In this document: positions 47,223 to 55,690 of the stretch, piece after piece
How the letters are laid out: every line of letters starts with the position of its first letter
Numbering within the stretch: the first letter of the stretch is position 1
Source of the DNA: Photobacterium chitinilyticum
GTDB taxonomy: Bacteria; Pseudomonadota; Gammaproteobacteria; Enterobacterales; Vibrionaceae
NCBI RefSeq assembly: GCF_004104355.1
Contig: NZ_RJLM01000007.1
Location: forward strand, 177,274 to 241,273
Length of the DNA stretch: 64,000 nucleotides
Reading direction: 5' to 3'
The notes under the pieces: model-generated
The model's input: the letters and a program-made list of their open reading frames with translations, nothing else
The model's database searches: none
Told to the model about the DNA's origin: nothing
Translations under genes and position numbers: made by a program

Positions 47223-48623
47223 CTACAAGGCAAAATCATTCATGGGGTCTTTTTGTAACAGTTCAGCCAATATAAGCAAGCCCTGTTCCAGTTTTTTATG
47301 GGTGAAGGGTGCGCTGATTGCCAACCGTACCGCTGGTGGGATTGTCGCTCCCGGCGGGGTAAACATCTCGGCCGATTTAATGATCACGCCTTGTTGCTCG
47401 GCAGCAGAAACAAAATCACTGAGACGCCAATACTCAGGTAGTGTCAACCAGACATGAAAGCTGTCAGGGGTATGCTGAATAGCGAACTTACCGAGATGTT
47501 TAGACACCAATTGCTGACGCAGACTTATATCGTGGTGAATTTGCTGCAATACACGGTCTGCATCCCCTTTTTGGATGAGTTCACAGGCCAGCCCAGTCAG
47601 TAACGGACTGATCATCAGACTGTGATTGTGGAGTGCGGTATTGAGCCGTTGCTGGAGGTTCTGCGGGACCTGGATATAGCCCAGTCTCAGGCCCGGAGCC
47701 AGGCATTTTGACAGGCCGCCAATATGGATCACCAACTCCGGATCGAGATTAAGCATAGGGGCCGGTCGTTGTTGTGGCAGTAGGCCGTTCACATCATCCT
47801 CAACCAGCAGTACTTGATAGCGGCGGCAGATGGCCAGGATCTCATTGCGTCGCTGCTCACCCATTGTTGCAGTTGTCGGGTTTTGCAGTGTAGGCGTGCA
47901 ATAGAGCATCCGTGGCTGATATTGACGGCAGGCGGCTTCAAGGCTAGCTGGGATTATCCCTTCATGATCAAGCTCAACAGGCTTGACGCTGACCTGTTGC
48001 TGTCTGGCGAGGCTAAGAAATCCAGGGTAGGTGACTTGTTCTACAAGCAGAGTGTCTCCCTGCCGGCAGAATGCAGACAGGATCAGCTGAACGGCATGTT
48101 GGCCCCCAGAGCTGAAATGCATACGCTCGGGATCAATATCAAGGCCCTTGGTCTGCAGCCAGTGGGCTATTACACGACGGTGCGGTTCCAGTCCTTGCGG
48201 ATCGTGGTACAGCATCATCTGGTTGAGCTGGTCTGGATGGCGGGACAAATTATCCATCGCCTCTTTGAGCATTTCGGCGCGATCAATGCAGGGTGGAATA
48301 TTGTGGCCGAGGTTGCAGGCCTCTTCTTCCTGAGCGGAGTAGTTGTATACCCAGCTCGGAGAATCTTTCTGGCAGACAAAAGTACCGGCGCCTACTCGCG
48401 CCTCCACTAGCTCACGTCGTTCTGCCTCTGCATAGGCCCGGGTGACTGTTCCCACTGTTACCTTGAGTTGCTCGGCCAAGGCTCGGTGAGTTGGCAGTTT
48501 GTGTCCGGCAGATAGTTCGCCAGATGTGATCTGTTGCTCGATGGCATCGGCGATCTGACGGTAGAGCGGATCAGACTTGTGACTCTCAGTTGATGGAGTC
48601 AGTACAATATTCATAATTGTCAT
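47223..48623 (-). CDS. MocR-type (GntR/aminotransferase) transcriptional regulator
   Basis: The 466-aa protein has an N-terminal GntR winged helix (DPLYRQIADAIEQQI, LPTHRALAEQLKVTVGTVTRAY) and a fold type I aminotransferase domain with the PLP-binding Lys near 305 (GGLSKCLAPGLRLGY) and the cofactor Asp in LVEDDVNG. MocR proteins use PLP or an amino acid-PLP adduct as a signal. It is divergent from a LysE-type exporter, with a perfect palindrome between them, so it probably controls that exporter. Start ATG 48623; ATG 48614 is possible. Confidence 0.93.
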   Translation of the reverse strand: MTIMNIVLTPSTESHKSDPLYRQIADAIEQQITSGELSAGHKLPTHRALAEQLKVTVGTVTRAYAEAERRELVEARVGAGTFVCQKDSPSWVYNYSAQEEEACNLGHNIPPCIDRAEMLKEAMDNLSRHPDQLNQMMLYHDPQGLEPHRRVIAHWLQTKGLDIDPERMHFSSGGQHAVQLILSAFCRQGDTLLVEQVTYPGFLSLARQQQVSVKPVELDHEGIIPASLEAACRQYQPRMLYCTPTLQNPTTATMGEQRRNEILAICRRYQVLLVEDDVNGLLPQQRPAPMLNLDPELVIHIGGLSKCLAPGLRLGYIQVPQNLQQRLNTALHNHSLMISPLLTGLACELIQKGDADRVLQQIHHDISLRQQLVSKHLGKFAIQHTPDSFHVWLTLPEYWRLSDFVSAAEQQGVIIKSAEMFTPPGATIPPAVRLAISAPFTHKKLEQGLLILAELLQKDPMNDFAL

Positions 48624-48711
48624 GGTGACAATAAACCTTTTGATCTCGATAAATCCTGCTGATAGGGTTCATTTTGTGCGATTAGACAAATTTAATCAAC
48701 ATTAGTCGCAA

Positions 48712-48727
48712 ATTGTATCGGTACAAT
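48712..48727. promoter_or_regulatory. Palindromic operator candidate between mocR and the LysE-type gene
   Basis: ATTGTA-TCGG-TACAAT is a perfect 6-bp dyad with a 4-bp centre, 22 bp before the exporter ATG and about 90 bp before the regulator. MocR regulators often bind such sites in the shared intergenic region. Confidence 0.55.
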
Positions 48728-48748
48728 TGGTTGGGGTATTTGAATTTT

Positions 48749-49348
48749 ATGTGGGAATGGCAATTTATTATTTCTCTGGCTGCATTTGCGGCCACGATGA
48801 CAGGCACTCCGGGGCCGAATAACTTAATGGTCACAGCCTCCGGAGCTAATTTTGGATACTGGCGGACATTGCCCCATATGATGGGTATAGGCACGGGACT
48901 GGTGTCGATGATTGTCTTGGTGGCGGCTGGGCTCGGGGTTATGTTCACCCGTTTTCCTGTGTTGCATGAGCTTCTGAGGGGGGCCGGCAGTGCCTACCTG
49001 TTGTATTTGGCCTGGAGGATTGCTTCGGCCAGCTCAGCTATCCATACCGATCAGAAGAGCAGTCAGCCGATGACGTTTTGGGCAGCAGCTATGTTTCAGT
49101 ACGTGAATCCAAAAGCGTGGATGATGTCCGTGACTGCTATTAGCACCTTTACGGTTGCGGGAGAGTTGTACTGGCAATCGGCGGCGCTTGTGGCCGGGAT
49201 TTTTTTCCTGATCTGTTTCCCGAGCGTTTCTATTTGGGCAAGTTTTGGTACTTTGATTGGCCGCTGGCTGCATAGCTGTAAAGTACGGCGGGTATTTAAC
49301 ACCGTGATGGGGGCGTTGACGGCGGGCTGCGTGGTGATGATTTGGTAA
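48749..49348 (+). CDS. LysE/RhtB-family amino acid exporter
   Basis: Membrane exporter of 199 aa from ATG 48749 (MWEWQFIISLAAFAATMTG). It has the family signature TGTPGPNNLMV and about six hydrophobic segments. It carries NPKAWMM, the second typical loop. The substrate is probably an amino acid or derivative, unspecified. It is divergent from a MocR regulator. An in-frame TTG 36 bp upstream lies inside the palindrome and is unlikely to be the start. Confidence 0.92.
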   Translation: MWEWQFIISLAAFAATMTGTPGPNNLMVTASGANFGYWRTLPHMMGIGTGLVSMIVLVAAGLGVMFTRFPVLHELLRGAGSAYLLYLAWRIASASSAIHTDQKSSQPMTFWAAAMFQYVNPKAWMMSVTAISTFTVAGELYWQSAALVAGIFFLICFPSVSIWASFGTLIGRWLHSCKVRRVFNTVMGALTAGCVVMIW

Positions 49349-49351
49349 CGT

Positions 49352-49390
49352 TTGCTATTGCTATTGCTATTGCTATTGCTATTGCTATTG
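49352..49390. repeat. TTGCTA hexanucleotide tandem repeat
   Basis: Six and a half perfect copies of TTGCTA occupy 39 bp between the exporter stop (49348) and the end of the convergent gene. The stop codon of that gene (TAG, 49385-49387) lies within the array. Because the unit is 6 bp, copy-number change would not shift frames. Confidence 0.9.
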
Positions 49391-49885
49391 ATGGGCTTGA
49401 AGCCGAAGCAGTAGTGTGGATGCACCGAGCAGTTGGCAGTAACGGGCGAGGTTATTTTCTGAGGTTGCTCCTGTGACAGCCTCTTTGACAACTTCTGCGG
49501 TCGGATTAGAGCCAACACATGCAAATTGATTGATTTGCCCGAGCAGCTCATGCTGCTGGCTTTTTTCCAGCTCCAGTTCAAAAGCCAATAATTGCTGATA
49601 GCCTGCTTGATCGAGCTGTGGTTTTAACTGCTGGCGCATAGCTCGATACTGCTCCAGCCGAGTATCGCTGAGCGTAAGCACGGTAATCAGTGCATTGATT
49701 TCTAGGTCAGTCAGGCCGATACGTTGGGTGTCTAGCCAATGCAATAACAGGGCAAGGTTCACGTTGCCCTGGTACTCATTTTGCAATGTCAGGCTAGCGG
49801 TTTTGACGCCAGCCCGAGCATAGTGGCTCAGGCTGAACTGCCAAAAGTCCTGCGTGCTAAGTGACAAAGAGCGAGGTGTCGGCAT
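49385..49885 (-). CDS. TIGR02444-like hypothetical protein
   Basis: The 166-aa product (MPTPRSLSLSTQDFWQFSLS start) matches the TIGR02444 type: WxFSLxxYAxxGV-like opening, then LLLHWLDTQ and a helical remainder. Function unknown. Its start overlaps the last base of yheS (TAATG), and the pairing with yheS is typical of gamma-proteobacteria. The C-terminal end reaches into the hexanucleotide repeat. Confidence 0.82.
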   Translation of the reverse strand: MPTPRSLSLSTQDFWQFSLSHYARAGVKTASLTLQNEYQGNVNLALLLHWLDTQRIGLTDLEINALITVLTLSDTRLEQYRAMRQQLKPQLDQAGYQQLLAFELELEKSQQHELLGQINQFACVGSNPTAEVVKEAVTGATSENNLARYCQLLGASTLLLRLQAHQ

Positions 49886-51810
49886 TAGCTCTCGCTACTG
49901 AACTGGGCTTCCATTGCTTCCAGCTCTTCCTGTAGTTCCATCCATTCCATCTCTACTTCTTCAAGCGTGGACTTGGCATCTCCCTGTCGCTTTAGTTGCT
50001 CGTTGAGACGAGCTTTGTTGTCGGCTTCGTAGATTGCGGGATCCGATAATTGTATTTCTGCACTCGAGACCTCGGCGGCAAGCTTTTCCATTTGCTTGTC
50101 CAGCTTGTCGATTTTCTTGCGCAGTGGTGCGGTTTGTTTGCGGAATTCGGCCTCAAGCCGTTTTTGCTCTTTGCGGGATGCCGCACTGTTGTCTTTGCTG
50201 ACTTCAGGCTTAGTTGCCTGTAGTTCACGACGTTCGTGGCGCTGTTGCTCGGTGAGCCATTTGTGGTAGTCATTCAAATCGCCATCAAACGGCATCACCT
50301 GACAGTCATGAACCAGATAGAGGTCGTCGGTTGTAGCTCGCAGTAAATAACGATCGTGACTGACAATCACCATCGCACCCTCATAAGACTGTAATGCGAA
50401 AGTCAGTGCCTGGCGCATGTCTAAATCAAGGTGGTTGGTCGGTTCATCGAGTAGCAAGAGATTAGGGCGTTGCCAAACAATTAAGGCCAACACCAAACGT
50501 GCTTTCTCACCACCCGAGAACGGGCCGACTTTATCGAGCGCCTTGTCTCCGAGGAAGCCGAAGCTACCAAGATAGTCACGAAGTTGCTGCTCGGTAGCCT
50601 GTGGGGCAATGCGTGCCAGGTGTTGTACCGGCGTATCATCAAGACGGAGAGTCTCTAACTGGTGCTGGGCAAAATAACCAATCTTGACTCCTTGTGAATA
50701 GGTCAAGTCACCGGCCTGTGCCGGCAGTTCACCAGATAAGAGTTTGATCAAGGTTGACTTACCTGCGCCGTTACGGCCCAGCAGGCCGATGCGGCTGCCC
50801 GGAACGAGGTTTAGGCGGATCTTCTCCAGGATCAGATTGTCACCGTAACCTGCCGCAACCTGATCCATCATCATGATAGGGTTGGGCAAGGCTGACGGTT
50901 CACGAAACTCAAAGCTGAACGGGTTATCGAACTGGGCCGGCAGTACCTTTTCCATGCGCTCCAGGGCCTTGATTCGACTCTGTGCCTGGCGTGCCTTGCT
51001 GGCTTTGTAACGGAAACGGTCGATATACGACTGCATATGCGACATTTGTTTTTGCTGTTTCTGGTACATGGCCTGTTGCAGCACCAGCTTTTCCGCTCGC
51101 TGGTTTTCAAACGACGAATAGTTGCCGGTATAGCTGTTCATCGTTTGGTTTTCAATGTGAATGATACGGCCGACGACGGGATCAAGAAAGTCGCGGTCAT
51201 GGGAGATCAGTACCAGTGTCCCGCGGTAGTTTTGCAGCCATTTTTCCAGCCACATGACGGCATCCAGATCCAGGTGGTTGGTCGGTTCATCGAGCAGCAA
51301 CAGATCGGAACGGCACAGCAGTGCCTGTGCAAGGTTCAAACGCATCCGCCAGCCGCCCGAGAACTGGGTAAGGTTCCATTGCATCTGCTCCTGGGTGAAC
51401 CCCAGCCCATCAAGCAGTTCTGCGGCGCGGGCATTAATACTGTATCCACCGATAGTATCCAGCTTGCCGTGAAGTTCGGCAACCTTGTTGCCGTTATTTG
51501 CTTCTTCGGCTGCGGCCAAGTCCTGTTCTAGCTTGCGGTATTCGCGATCACCATCGATAACATATTCAATTGCACGGCGCTCCAGTGCCGGGGTTTCCTG
51601 GGCTACCCAGGCGAGTTCCCAGTTGGCCGGGAACTGGCAGGAACCGGCGTCTACGCTCAATTCATCTTTTAGTAATGCAAATAAAGTAGACTTGCCGCAA
51701 CCGTTCTTGCCCACAAGGCCGACTTTGTCGCCGGGGTGAATAGTTGCCGTGGCGTTCTCGAGAAGGGCTTTACCGCCTCGTAAAAGCTGAATGTCCGAAA
51801 AGGTAATCAT
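49885..51810 (-). CDS. yheS: ABC-F family ATPase YheS
   Basis: Cytosolic ABC-F protein of 641 aa with two ABC domains and no membrane part; such proteins act on ribosomes. From ATG 51810 (MITFSDIQLLRGG) the first Walker A is GLVGKNGCGKSTL (32-44), with the signature FSGGWRMRLNLAQALL and LLLDEPTNHLD. A linker follows, then the second GLLGRNGAGKSTL near 341. The C-terminus is a charged coiled coil (EQKRLEAEFRKQTAPL...). A 14-residue upstream extension is not supported. The role of YheS itself is not fully settled. Confidence 0.94.
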   Translation of the reverse strand: MITFSDIQLLRGGKALLENATATIHPGDKVGLVGKNGCGKSTLFALLKDELSVDAGSCQFPANWELAWVAQETPALERRAIEYVIDGDREYRKLEQDLAAAEEANNGNKVAELHGKLDTIGGYSINARAAELLDGLGFTQEQMQWNLTQFSGGWRMRLNLAQALLCRSDLLLLDEPTNHLDLDAVMWLEKWLQNYRGTLVLISHDRDFLDPVVGRIIHIENQTMNSYTGNYSSFENQRAEKLVLQQAMYQKQQKQMSHMQSYIDRFRYKASKARQAQSRIKALERMEKVLPAQFDNPFSFEFREPSALPNPIMMMDQVAAGYGDNLILEKIRLNLVPGSRIGLLGRNGAGKSTLIKLLSGELPAQAGDLTYSQGVKIGYFAQHQLETLRLDDTPVQHLARIAPQATEQQLRDYLGSFGFLGDKALDKVGPFSGGEKARLVLALIVWQRPNLLLLDEPTNHLDLDMRQALTFALQSYEGAMVIVSHDRYLLRATTDDLYLVHDCQVMPFDGDLNDYHKWLTEQQRHERRELQATKPEVSKDNSAASRKEQKRLEAEFRKQTAPLRKKIDKLDKQMEKLAAEVSSAEIQLSDPAIYEADNKARLNEQLKRQGDAKSTLEEVEMEWMELQEELEAMEAQFSSES

Positions 51811-51935
51811 CGACAGTGTCGGGGTAGCCCCGCTCCGCAAAATAAAGTGCACGAAATGAGCGGCAGTCTATACCAAACGGCCTTTGACTGCTAACTCGAT
51901 GATAGTTGTCGGGGCTATATTAGAAGGATGCACTT

Positions 51936-52040
51936 ATGAATTTAGATTCAGGCGATCCGCTTGAGGAACAATTATGTATGATGTGTACAGAGACAATGAC
52001 AGACGTTGCGTCTGAAGGAATAATCCGCAGGATGTTGTAA
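51936..52040 (+). CDS. Possible 34-aa small protein with a CMMC motif ahead of kefG
   Basis: An ORF from ATG 51936 to TAA 52038 encodes MNLDSGDPLEEQLCMMCTET and 14 more residues, ending GIIRRML. AGAAGGA lies 10 nt upstream, a good ribosome site, and the next one (AAGGGAAA) serving kefG overlaps its stop. Cys14 and Cys17 form a CxxC pair. I know no family for it. It could be a real redox- or metal-linked peptide, a uORF coupled to kefG, or chance. Confidence 0.4.
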   Translation: MNLDSGDPLEEQLCMMCTETMTDVASEGIIRRML

Positions 52041-52048
52041 GGGAAATT

Positions 52049-52618
52049 ATGACCACACCAGGACGGCCAAGAATTTTGGTCATTTATGCCCACCCTGATC
52101 CTCAGGAATCGGTGGCAAATCGTGAAATGCTCAAGGGTATTGATGATCTTGAGCATGTGACGGTGCATGACTTATATGCGGCCTATCCGGATTTTTTCAT
52201 TGATATTAACCATGAGCGGAAGCTGATCCGCCAGCATGACATTATTGTTTTCCAGCATCCCCTCTATATGTATTCCTGCCCTGCGTTGCTCAAGGAATGG
52301 ATGGACGTGATATTGAGCAAGGGCTTTGCCCATGGTGACGGCCTCGAGACCAAGGGGAAGTATTGGCGATCGGTGATCACAACAGGAGGTGCGGCGGAAG
52401 CCTATACGCCGGATGGTTATAACCGCTGTAGTATCGCCGATATATTGAAGCCGTTCGAACTGTCAGCCGATTTATGCCAGATGGAGTGGCTTGAGCCGCT
52501 GGTATTGCATTGGGCGAGGCGGATCCCGACGAGGGAACTAGAGCAGCATGTTCAGCACTACCGCCGTTGGTTACTCTCTCCGTTTGCCAGTGGCAAGGAG
52601 GTTGAGTATGGCCAATGA
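52049..52618 (+). CDS. kefG: Potassium-efflux ancillary quinone reductase KefG
   Basis: Flavodoxin-fold NAD(P)H-quinone reductase-like subunit that activates the KefB channel. The 189-aa product has ILVIYAHPDPQESVANR, FQHPLYMYSCPALLKEWMD and KYWRSVITTGGAAEAYTPDGYN, all typical of KefF/KefG. It overlaps kefB by 11 bp, as a coupled pair. The kefG-kefB-yheV-slyD order matches E. coli. Confidence 0.94.
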   Translation: MTTPGRPRILVIYAHPDPQESVANREMLKGIDDLEHVTVHDLYAAYPDFFIDINHERKLIRQHDIIVFQHPLYMYSCPALLKEWMDVILSKGFAHGDGLETKGKYWRSVITTGGAAEAYTPDGYNRCSIADILKPFELSADLCQMEWLEPLVLHWARRIPTRELEQHVQHYRRWLLSPFASGKEVEYGQ

Positions 52619-54410
52619 CGTTCTGTCTGTCAGTGTCGTTTTCCTTGCCGCGGCAGTGGTGGCCGTACCGATAGCCCAACGGCTGGGGCTTGGTTCCGTG
52701 CTGGGATATCTGCTGGCCGGGATTGCGATTGGTCCGTGGGGGTTGAGGCTGATCTCTGATGTCGATGCTATTTTGCATTTCTCCGAGTTCGGGGTGGTCC
52801 TGTTACTGTTCTTGATTGGCCTTGAGCTGAACCCCAAGAAGCTATGGCAGATGCGCAAGCCGATCCTCGGACTGGGCGGTAGTCAGGTGGTGGTGACCAG
52901 CGCGGTTATTGCAGCAATCGTCATGGCCTGCCGTTCGTTTTTACCCGAGATCAGCTGGCGGGACGCCGTTGTGGTCGGTATGGGCTTGGCGTTGTCTTCT
53001 ACGGCTATTGCGCTGCGGGTGATTGAAGAGCAGAGTCTTGATGGCAGCGAGACCGGGCAGTCGGGCTTTGCCGTGTTGTTGTTCCAGGATATTGCAGTGA
53101 TCCCGATGCTGGCGGTATTGCCCGTTCTGGCAGGGGGCGGAGGCGGTAGCTGGCTCGATTTCGCCTGGATGATTGGAGGCATATTGGCGTTGTTGGTTGG
53201 TGGGCACTTCCTGTTGCGTCCACTGTTTCGCTGGGTGGTATTGAGTGGTGTGCGGGAGCTGTTTAACGTCGCAGCCTTGCTATTGGTCATTGGTATTGCG
53301 CTCGGGATGCAGTCTCTGGGGCTGTCGATGGCACTGGGTACTTTCCTGGCCGGCGTACTGCTGGCCGAAAGTGAATACCGTCATGAGCTGGAAATAGCTA
53401 TCGAGCCGTTTAAGGGGCTGTTGCTCGGGCTGTTTTTTATCTCGGTCGGTATGGCCGTCAATCTTGGATTGTTGCTGGAATACCCGCTGCAAATTCTTTT
53501 GGCCGTGATCGCCCTGATCAGCGTTAAGGGACTGTTGCTATACGGCTTGGCCCGTCTGTTTGGGATCCGGCCAAAATCACGAAGCCAGATGGCTGCGATT
53601 CTCAGCCAGGGCGGTGAGTTTGCCTTTGTCCTGTTTACGGCGGCACTGGGCGAGGGGTTACTTGGCAACGAGCTGTCCGCTTTGCTGCTGGTGGTCGTGA
53701 GTATATCGATGATGACGACTCCGCTTATTTTGCTATTGCAAGATCGGTGGTTTGCCCGGACGTTCAAGGCGGAAGAGGAAGCGTTGGAAAGTGATGTTAT
53801 TGACCGTGAGCCGCGGGTGATCATTACCGGTTTCGGACGCTTTGGTCAGGTGGTCGGGCGGCTGTTGTTTGCTAATAAAATTCGGGTTACGGTGCTTGAA
53901 CGGGATCCAGGCCAGATCCAGTTTCTGCGTAAGTTTGGCTATAAAGTGTATTACGGTGATGCTACCCAACTTGACTTGCTTCGGGCGGCAGGGGCAGATA
54001 AGGCCGAGGCCATTATTATCTGTACCGATGAGCCTGGTGAGGTGATGGAAGTCGTCAACCTGTGCCAGCAGTATTTTCCTAAGCTTAAAGTATTGGCACG
54101 GGCAAGGAGCCGGGTTGAGGCCCATCAGCTGCTTAGCCATGGTGTTGAGAACTTTTCTCGGGAAACTTTTGCCGGCGCCCTTGATTTAGGCCGTCAGGCC
54201 CTCATATCTCTGGGTATGCACCCGTACAAAGCCAAGCGGGCTGAAGCACATTTCCGTAAACTTGATACAACAGCCCTGCAGGATTTGCTGCCGCAGCATT
54301 CCGAAGATGTTCATCTGGCTTCGCGGTCCAAGGAGGCCCGAAAAGAGCTGGAAGACATTTTTGACCGGGAAATGCGTGGTGAACGTGAACGCCATAATGG
54401 CTGGGACTAG
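52608..54410 (+). CDS. kefB: Glutathione-gated K+ efflux protein KefB
   Basis: Inner-membrane K+/H+ antiporter that protects against electrophiles by acidifying the cytoplasm. The start MANDVLSVSVVFLAAAV at 52608 follows AAGGAGG and gives 600 aa, like E. coli KefB (601). It has about 12 transmembrane helices up to about 380, including GLELNPKKLW and the regulatory-loop sequence, then a TrkA-N Rossmann domain (VIITGFGRFGQVVGRLL, about 402) that binds glutathione/NAD. KefC cannot be excluded by motif alone, but KefG is the KefB partner. Confidence 0.95.
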   Translation: MANDVLSVSVVFLAAAVVAVPIAQRLGLGSVLGYLLAGIAIGPWGLRLISDVDAILHFSEFGVVLLLFLIGLELNPKKLWQMRKPILGLGGSQVVVTSAVIAAIVMACRSFLPEISWRDAVVVGMGLALSSTAIALRVIEEQSLDGSETGQSGFAVLLFQDIAVIPMLAVLPVLAGGGGGSWLDFAWMIGGILALLVGGHFLLRPLFRWVVLSGVRELFNVAALLLVIGIALGMQSLGLSMALGTFLAGVLLAESEYRHELEIAIEPFKGLLLGLFFISVGMAVNLGLLLEYPLQILLAVIALISVKGLLLYGLARLFGIRPKSRSQMAAILSQGGEFAFVLFTAALGEGLLGNELSALLLVVVSISMMTTPLILLLQDRWFARTFKAEEEALESDVIDREPRVIITGFGRFGQVVGRLLFANKIRVTVLERDPGQIQFLRKFGYKVYYGDATQLDLLRAAGADKAEAIIICTDEPGEVMEVVNLCQQYFPKLKVLARARSRVEAHQLLSHGVENFSRETFAGALDLGRQALISLGMHPYKAKRAEAHFRKLDTTALQDLLPQHSEDVHLASRSKEARKELEDIFDREMRGERERHNGWD

Positions 54411-54463
54411 TGCTGGTGTTGTGAATGTTTGTCACAACAACCAGTTGTAAGGGAATGGGTAGA

Positions 54464-54673
54464 ATGGCAAAGAAACGATTTATAGCTGGTGCTGTGTGTC
54501 CTGAATGCAAAAAGCAAGACACACTACGCTGGTGGCAAGAGAATGATGTCGAGATGGTTGAGTGTGTGGAATGTCATCATACTGACCGCCGGGCTCCGCA
54601 ATCTGTAGCGGAAAGTGAACAGCTGTCTCAACAAACCAAACAGCAAGTGATAGGGATCTTTAAACCCGAATAG
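54464..54673 (+). CDS. yheV: YheV family zinc-ribbon protein
   Basis: The 69-aa product (MAKKRFIAGAVCPEC start, GGGAATGGG upstream) has Cys12, Cys15, Cys34 and Cys37 as a zinc ribbon and the conserved end QQVIGIFKP. It corresponds to E. coli YheV, of unknown function. It follows kefB, in the E. coli order, and may be cotranscribed. A hairpin GTTGTGA/TCACAAC (54418-54438) lies between kefB and this gene. Confidence 0.9.
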   Translation: MAKKRFIAGAVCPECKKQDTLRWWQENDVEMVECVECHHTDRRAPQSVAESEQLSQQTKQQVIGIFKPE

Positions 54674-54734
54674 TGAGCAGACATTGGCATCGAGGTGCCT
54701 TTATCCGTTATCATGCGGGGGCAGATTTATATTG

Positions 54735-54789
54735 AGTACCGTTTCATCGTGATTGTGAGTAAGGTTATCTGTCACGATGAAACGGTACT
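54735..54789. repeat. Perfect 18-bp inverted repeat with 19-nt spacer before slyD
   Basis: AGTACCGTTTCATCGTGA (54735-54752) and TCACGATGAAACGGTACT (54772-54789) are exact reverse complements. The spacer is 19 nt. It ends 20 bp before the slyD ATG and leaves the GGAG ribosome site just outside. No T run follows. Function unknown; the fkpA upstream region has a similar structure. Confidence 0.9.
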
Positions 54790-54809
54790 ATCTACATATC
54801 GGAGTAAAC

Positions 54810-55385
54810 ATGAAAGTCGCTAAAGACATCGTAGTAAGCCTAGCTTATCAAGTGAAAACTGAAGAAGGCGTGGTTGTTGATCAATCAACTGCCGAAGCAC
54901 CACTAGATTACCTTCACGGCCACAACAACCTGATTGTTGGCCTGGAGAAAGCACTAGACGGTCGCGAAGCGGGTGAAAAATTTGAAGTGACTGTTGCTCC
55001 TGAAGACGCATACGGTGAGCACGCTGAAGAAATGGTTCAGCGTGTACCTGCAGATGTATTCCAGGGTGTTGATGAAATCACAGTGGGTATGCGCTTCCTG
55101 GCAGATACTGACCAAGGCCCAATCCCGGTTGAAGTAACAGAAGTAGACGGCGACCACGTTGTTGTTGACGGCAACCACATGCTAGCTGGTCAGACTCTGA
55201 CTTTTAATGCCGAAGTTGTAGCTGTTCGTGCAGCAACTGAAGAAGAAATTGCTCACGGCCATATCCACCAGGGTGGCGGTTGTTGTGGTGGCGGTAGCTG
55301 CGGTGATGACCATGGTCACGACCACAAAGAAGAAGGTGGTTGCTGTGGTGGCGAAGAGAAGGGCGGCTGTGGCTGTTCTCACTAA
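54810..55385 (+). CDS. slyD: FKBP-type peptidyl-prolyl isomerase / metallochaperone SlyD
   Basis: Cytosolic prolyl isomerase and nickel chaperone. From ATG 54810 (MKVAKDIVVSLAYQVKTEEG; GGAG upstream) it is 191 aa. The FKBP domain is split by an IF insert (about 65-130), and the C-terminal tail is Cys/His-rich (GGCCGGGSCGDDHGHDHKEE), binding nickel or other metals. An alternative upstream start would run through the inverted repeat and is rejected. A terminator follows. Confidence 0.96.
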   Translation: MKVAKDIVVSLAYQVKTEEGVVVDQSTAEAPLDYLHGHNNLIVGLEKALDGREAGEKFEVTVAPEDAYGEHAEEMVQRVPADVFQGVDEITVGMRFLADTDQGPIPVEVTEVDGDHVVVDGNHMLAGQTLTFNAEVVAVRAATEEEIAHGHIHQGGGCCGGGSCGDDHGHDHKEEGGCCGGEEKGGCGCSH

Positions 55386-55410
55386 GAAGTACTCTTCTTA
55401 AGAACGAATA

Positions 55411-55444
55411 AAAAACGGGAAGCTCAGGCTTCCCGTTTTTTTTT
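55411..55444. terminator. Terminator of slyD (bidirectional with slyX)
   Basis: AAAAACGGGAAGC and GCTTCCCGTTTTT arms with a TCAG loop are followed by a long T run. It lies between convergent slyD and slyX. Confidence 0.92.
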
Positions 55445-55449
55445 AACTA

Positions 55450-55671
55450 TTAATAATGCGGCGGTGGCGTCTCTTCGGATTCATCAGCCATATTGGAGGT
55501 CTGCATTCCCTTGACTTTACCGACCATAAATTTCAGTTGTACCTGCATCTCGTCGATTAAAAACTGTTGTTTGGTCAGAGCCTGATTGAGCTCATCGATG
55601 GTCTGCTCCTGAAAAGCCTGCTTCATTTCCAGCTCGTCAATTTGAGCCTGTAGTTTCTTGGTGTCAGTCAT
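55450..55671 (-). CDS. slyX: SlyX protein
   Basis: Small coiled-coil protein of unknown function. From ATG 55671 ([15 protein letters not shown]) it is 73 aa, the SlyX length, with heptad-like [20 protein letters not shown] and the conserved proline-rich end EETPPPHY. A longer in-frame reading to 55902 runs antisense-like through the neighbouring gene and is not supported. It is 19 bp after the WD40 gene on the same strand and convergent with slyD, as in vibrios. Confidence 0.95.
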   Translation of the reverse strand: MTDTKKLQAQIDELEMKQAFQEQTIDELNQALTKQQFLIDEMQVQLKFMVGKVKGMQTSNMADESEETPPPHY

Positions 55672-55690
55672 AGGGCGAATTCGTCCGGTG

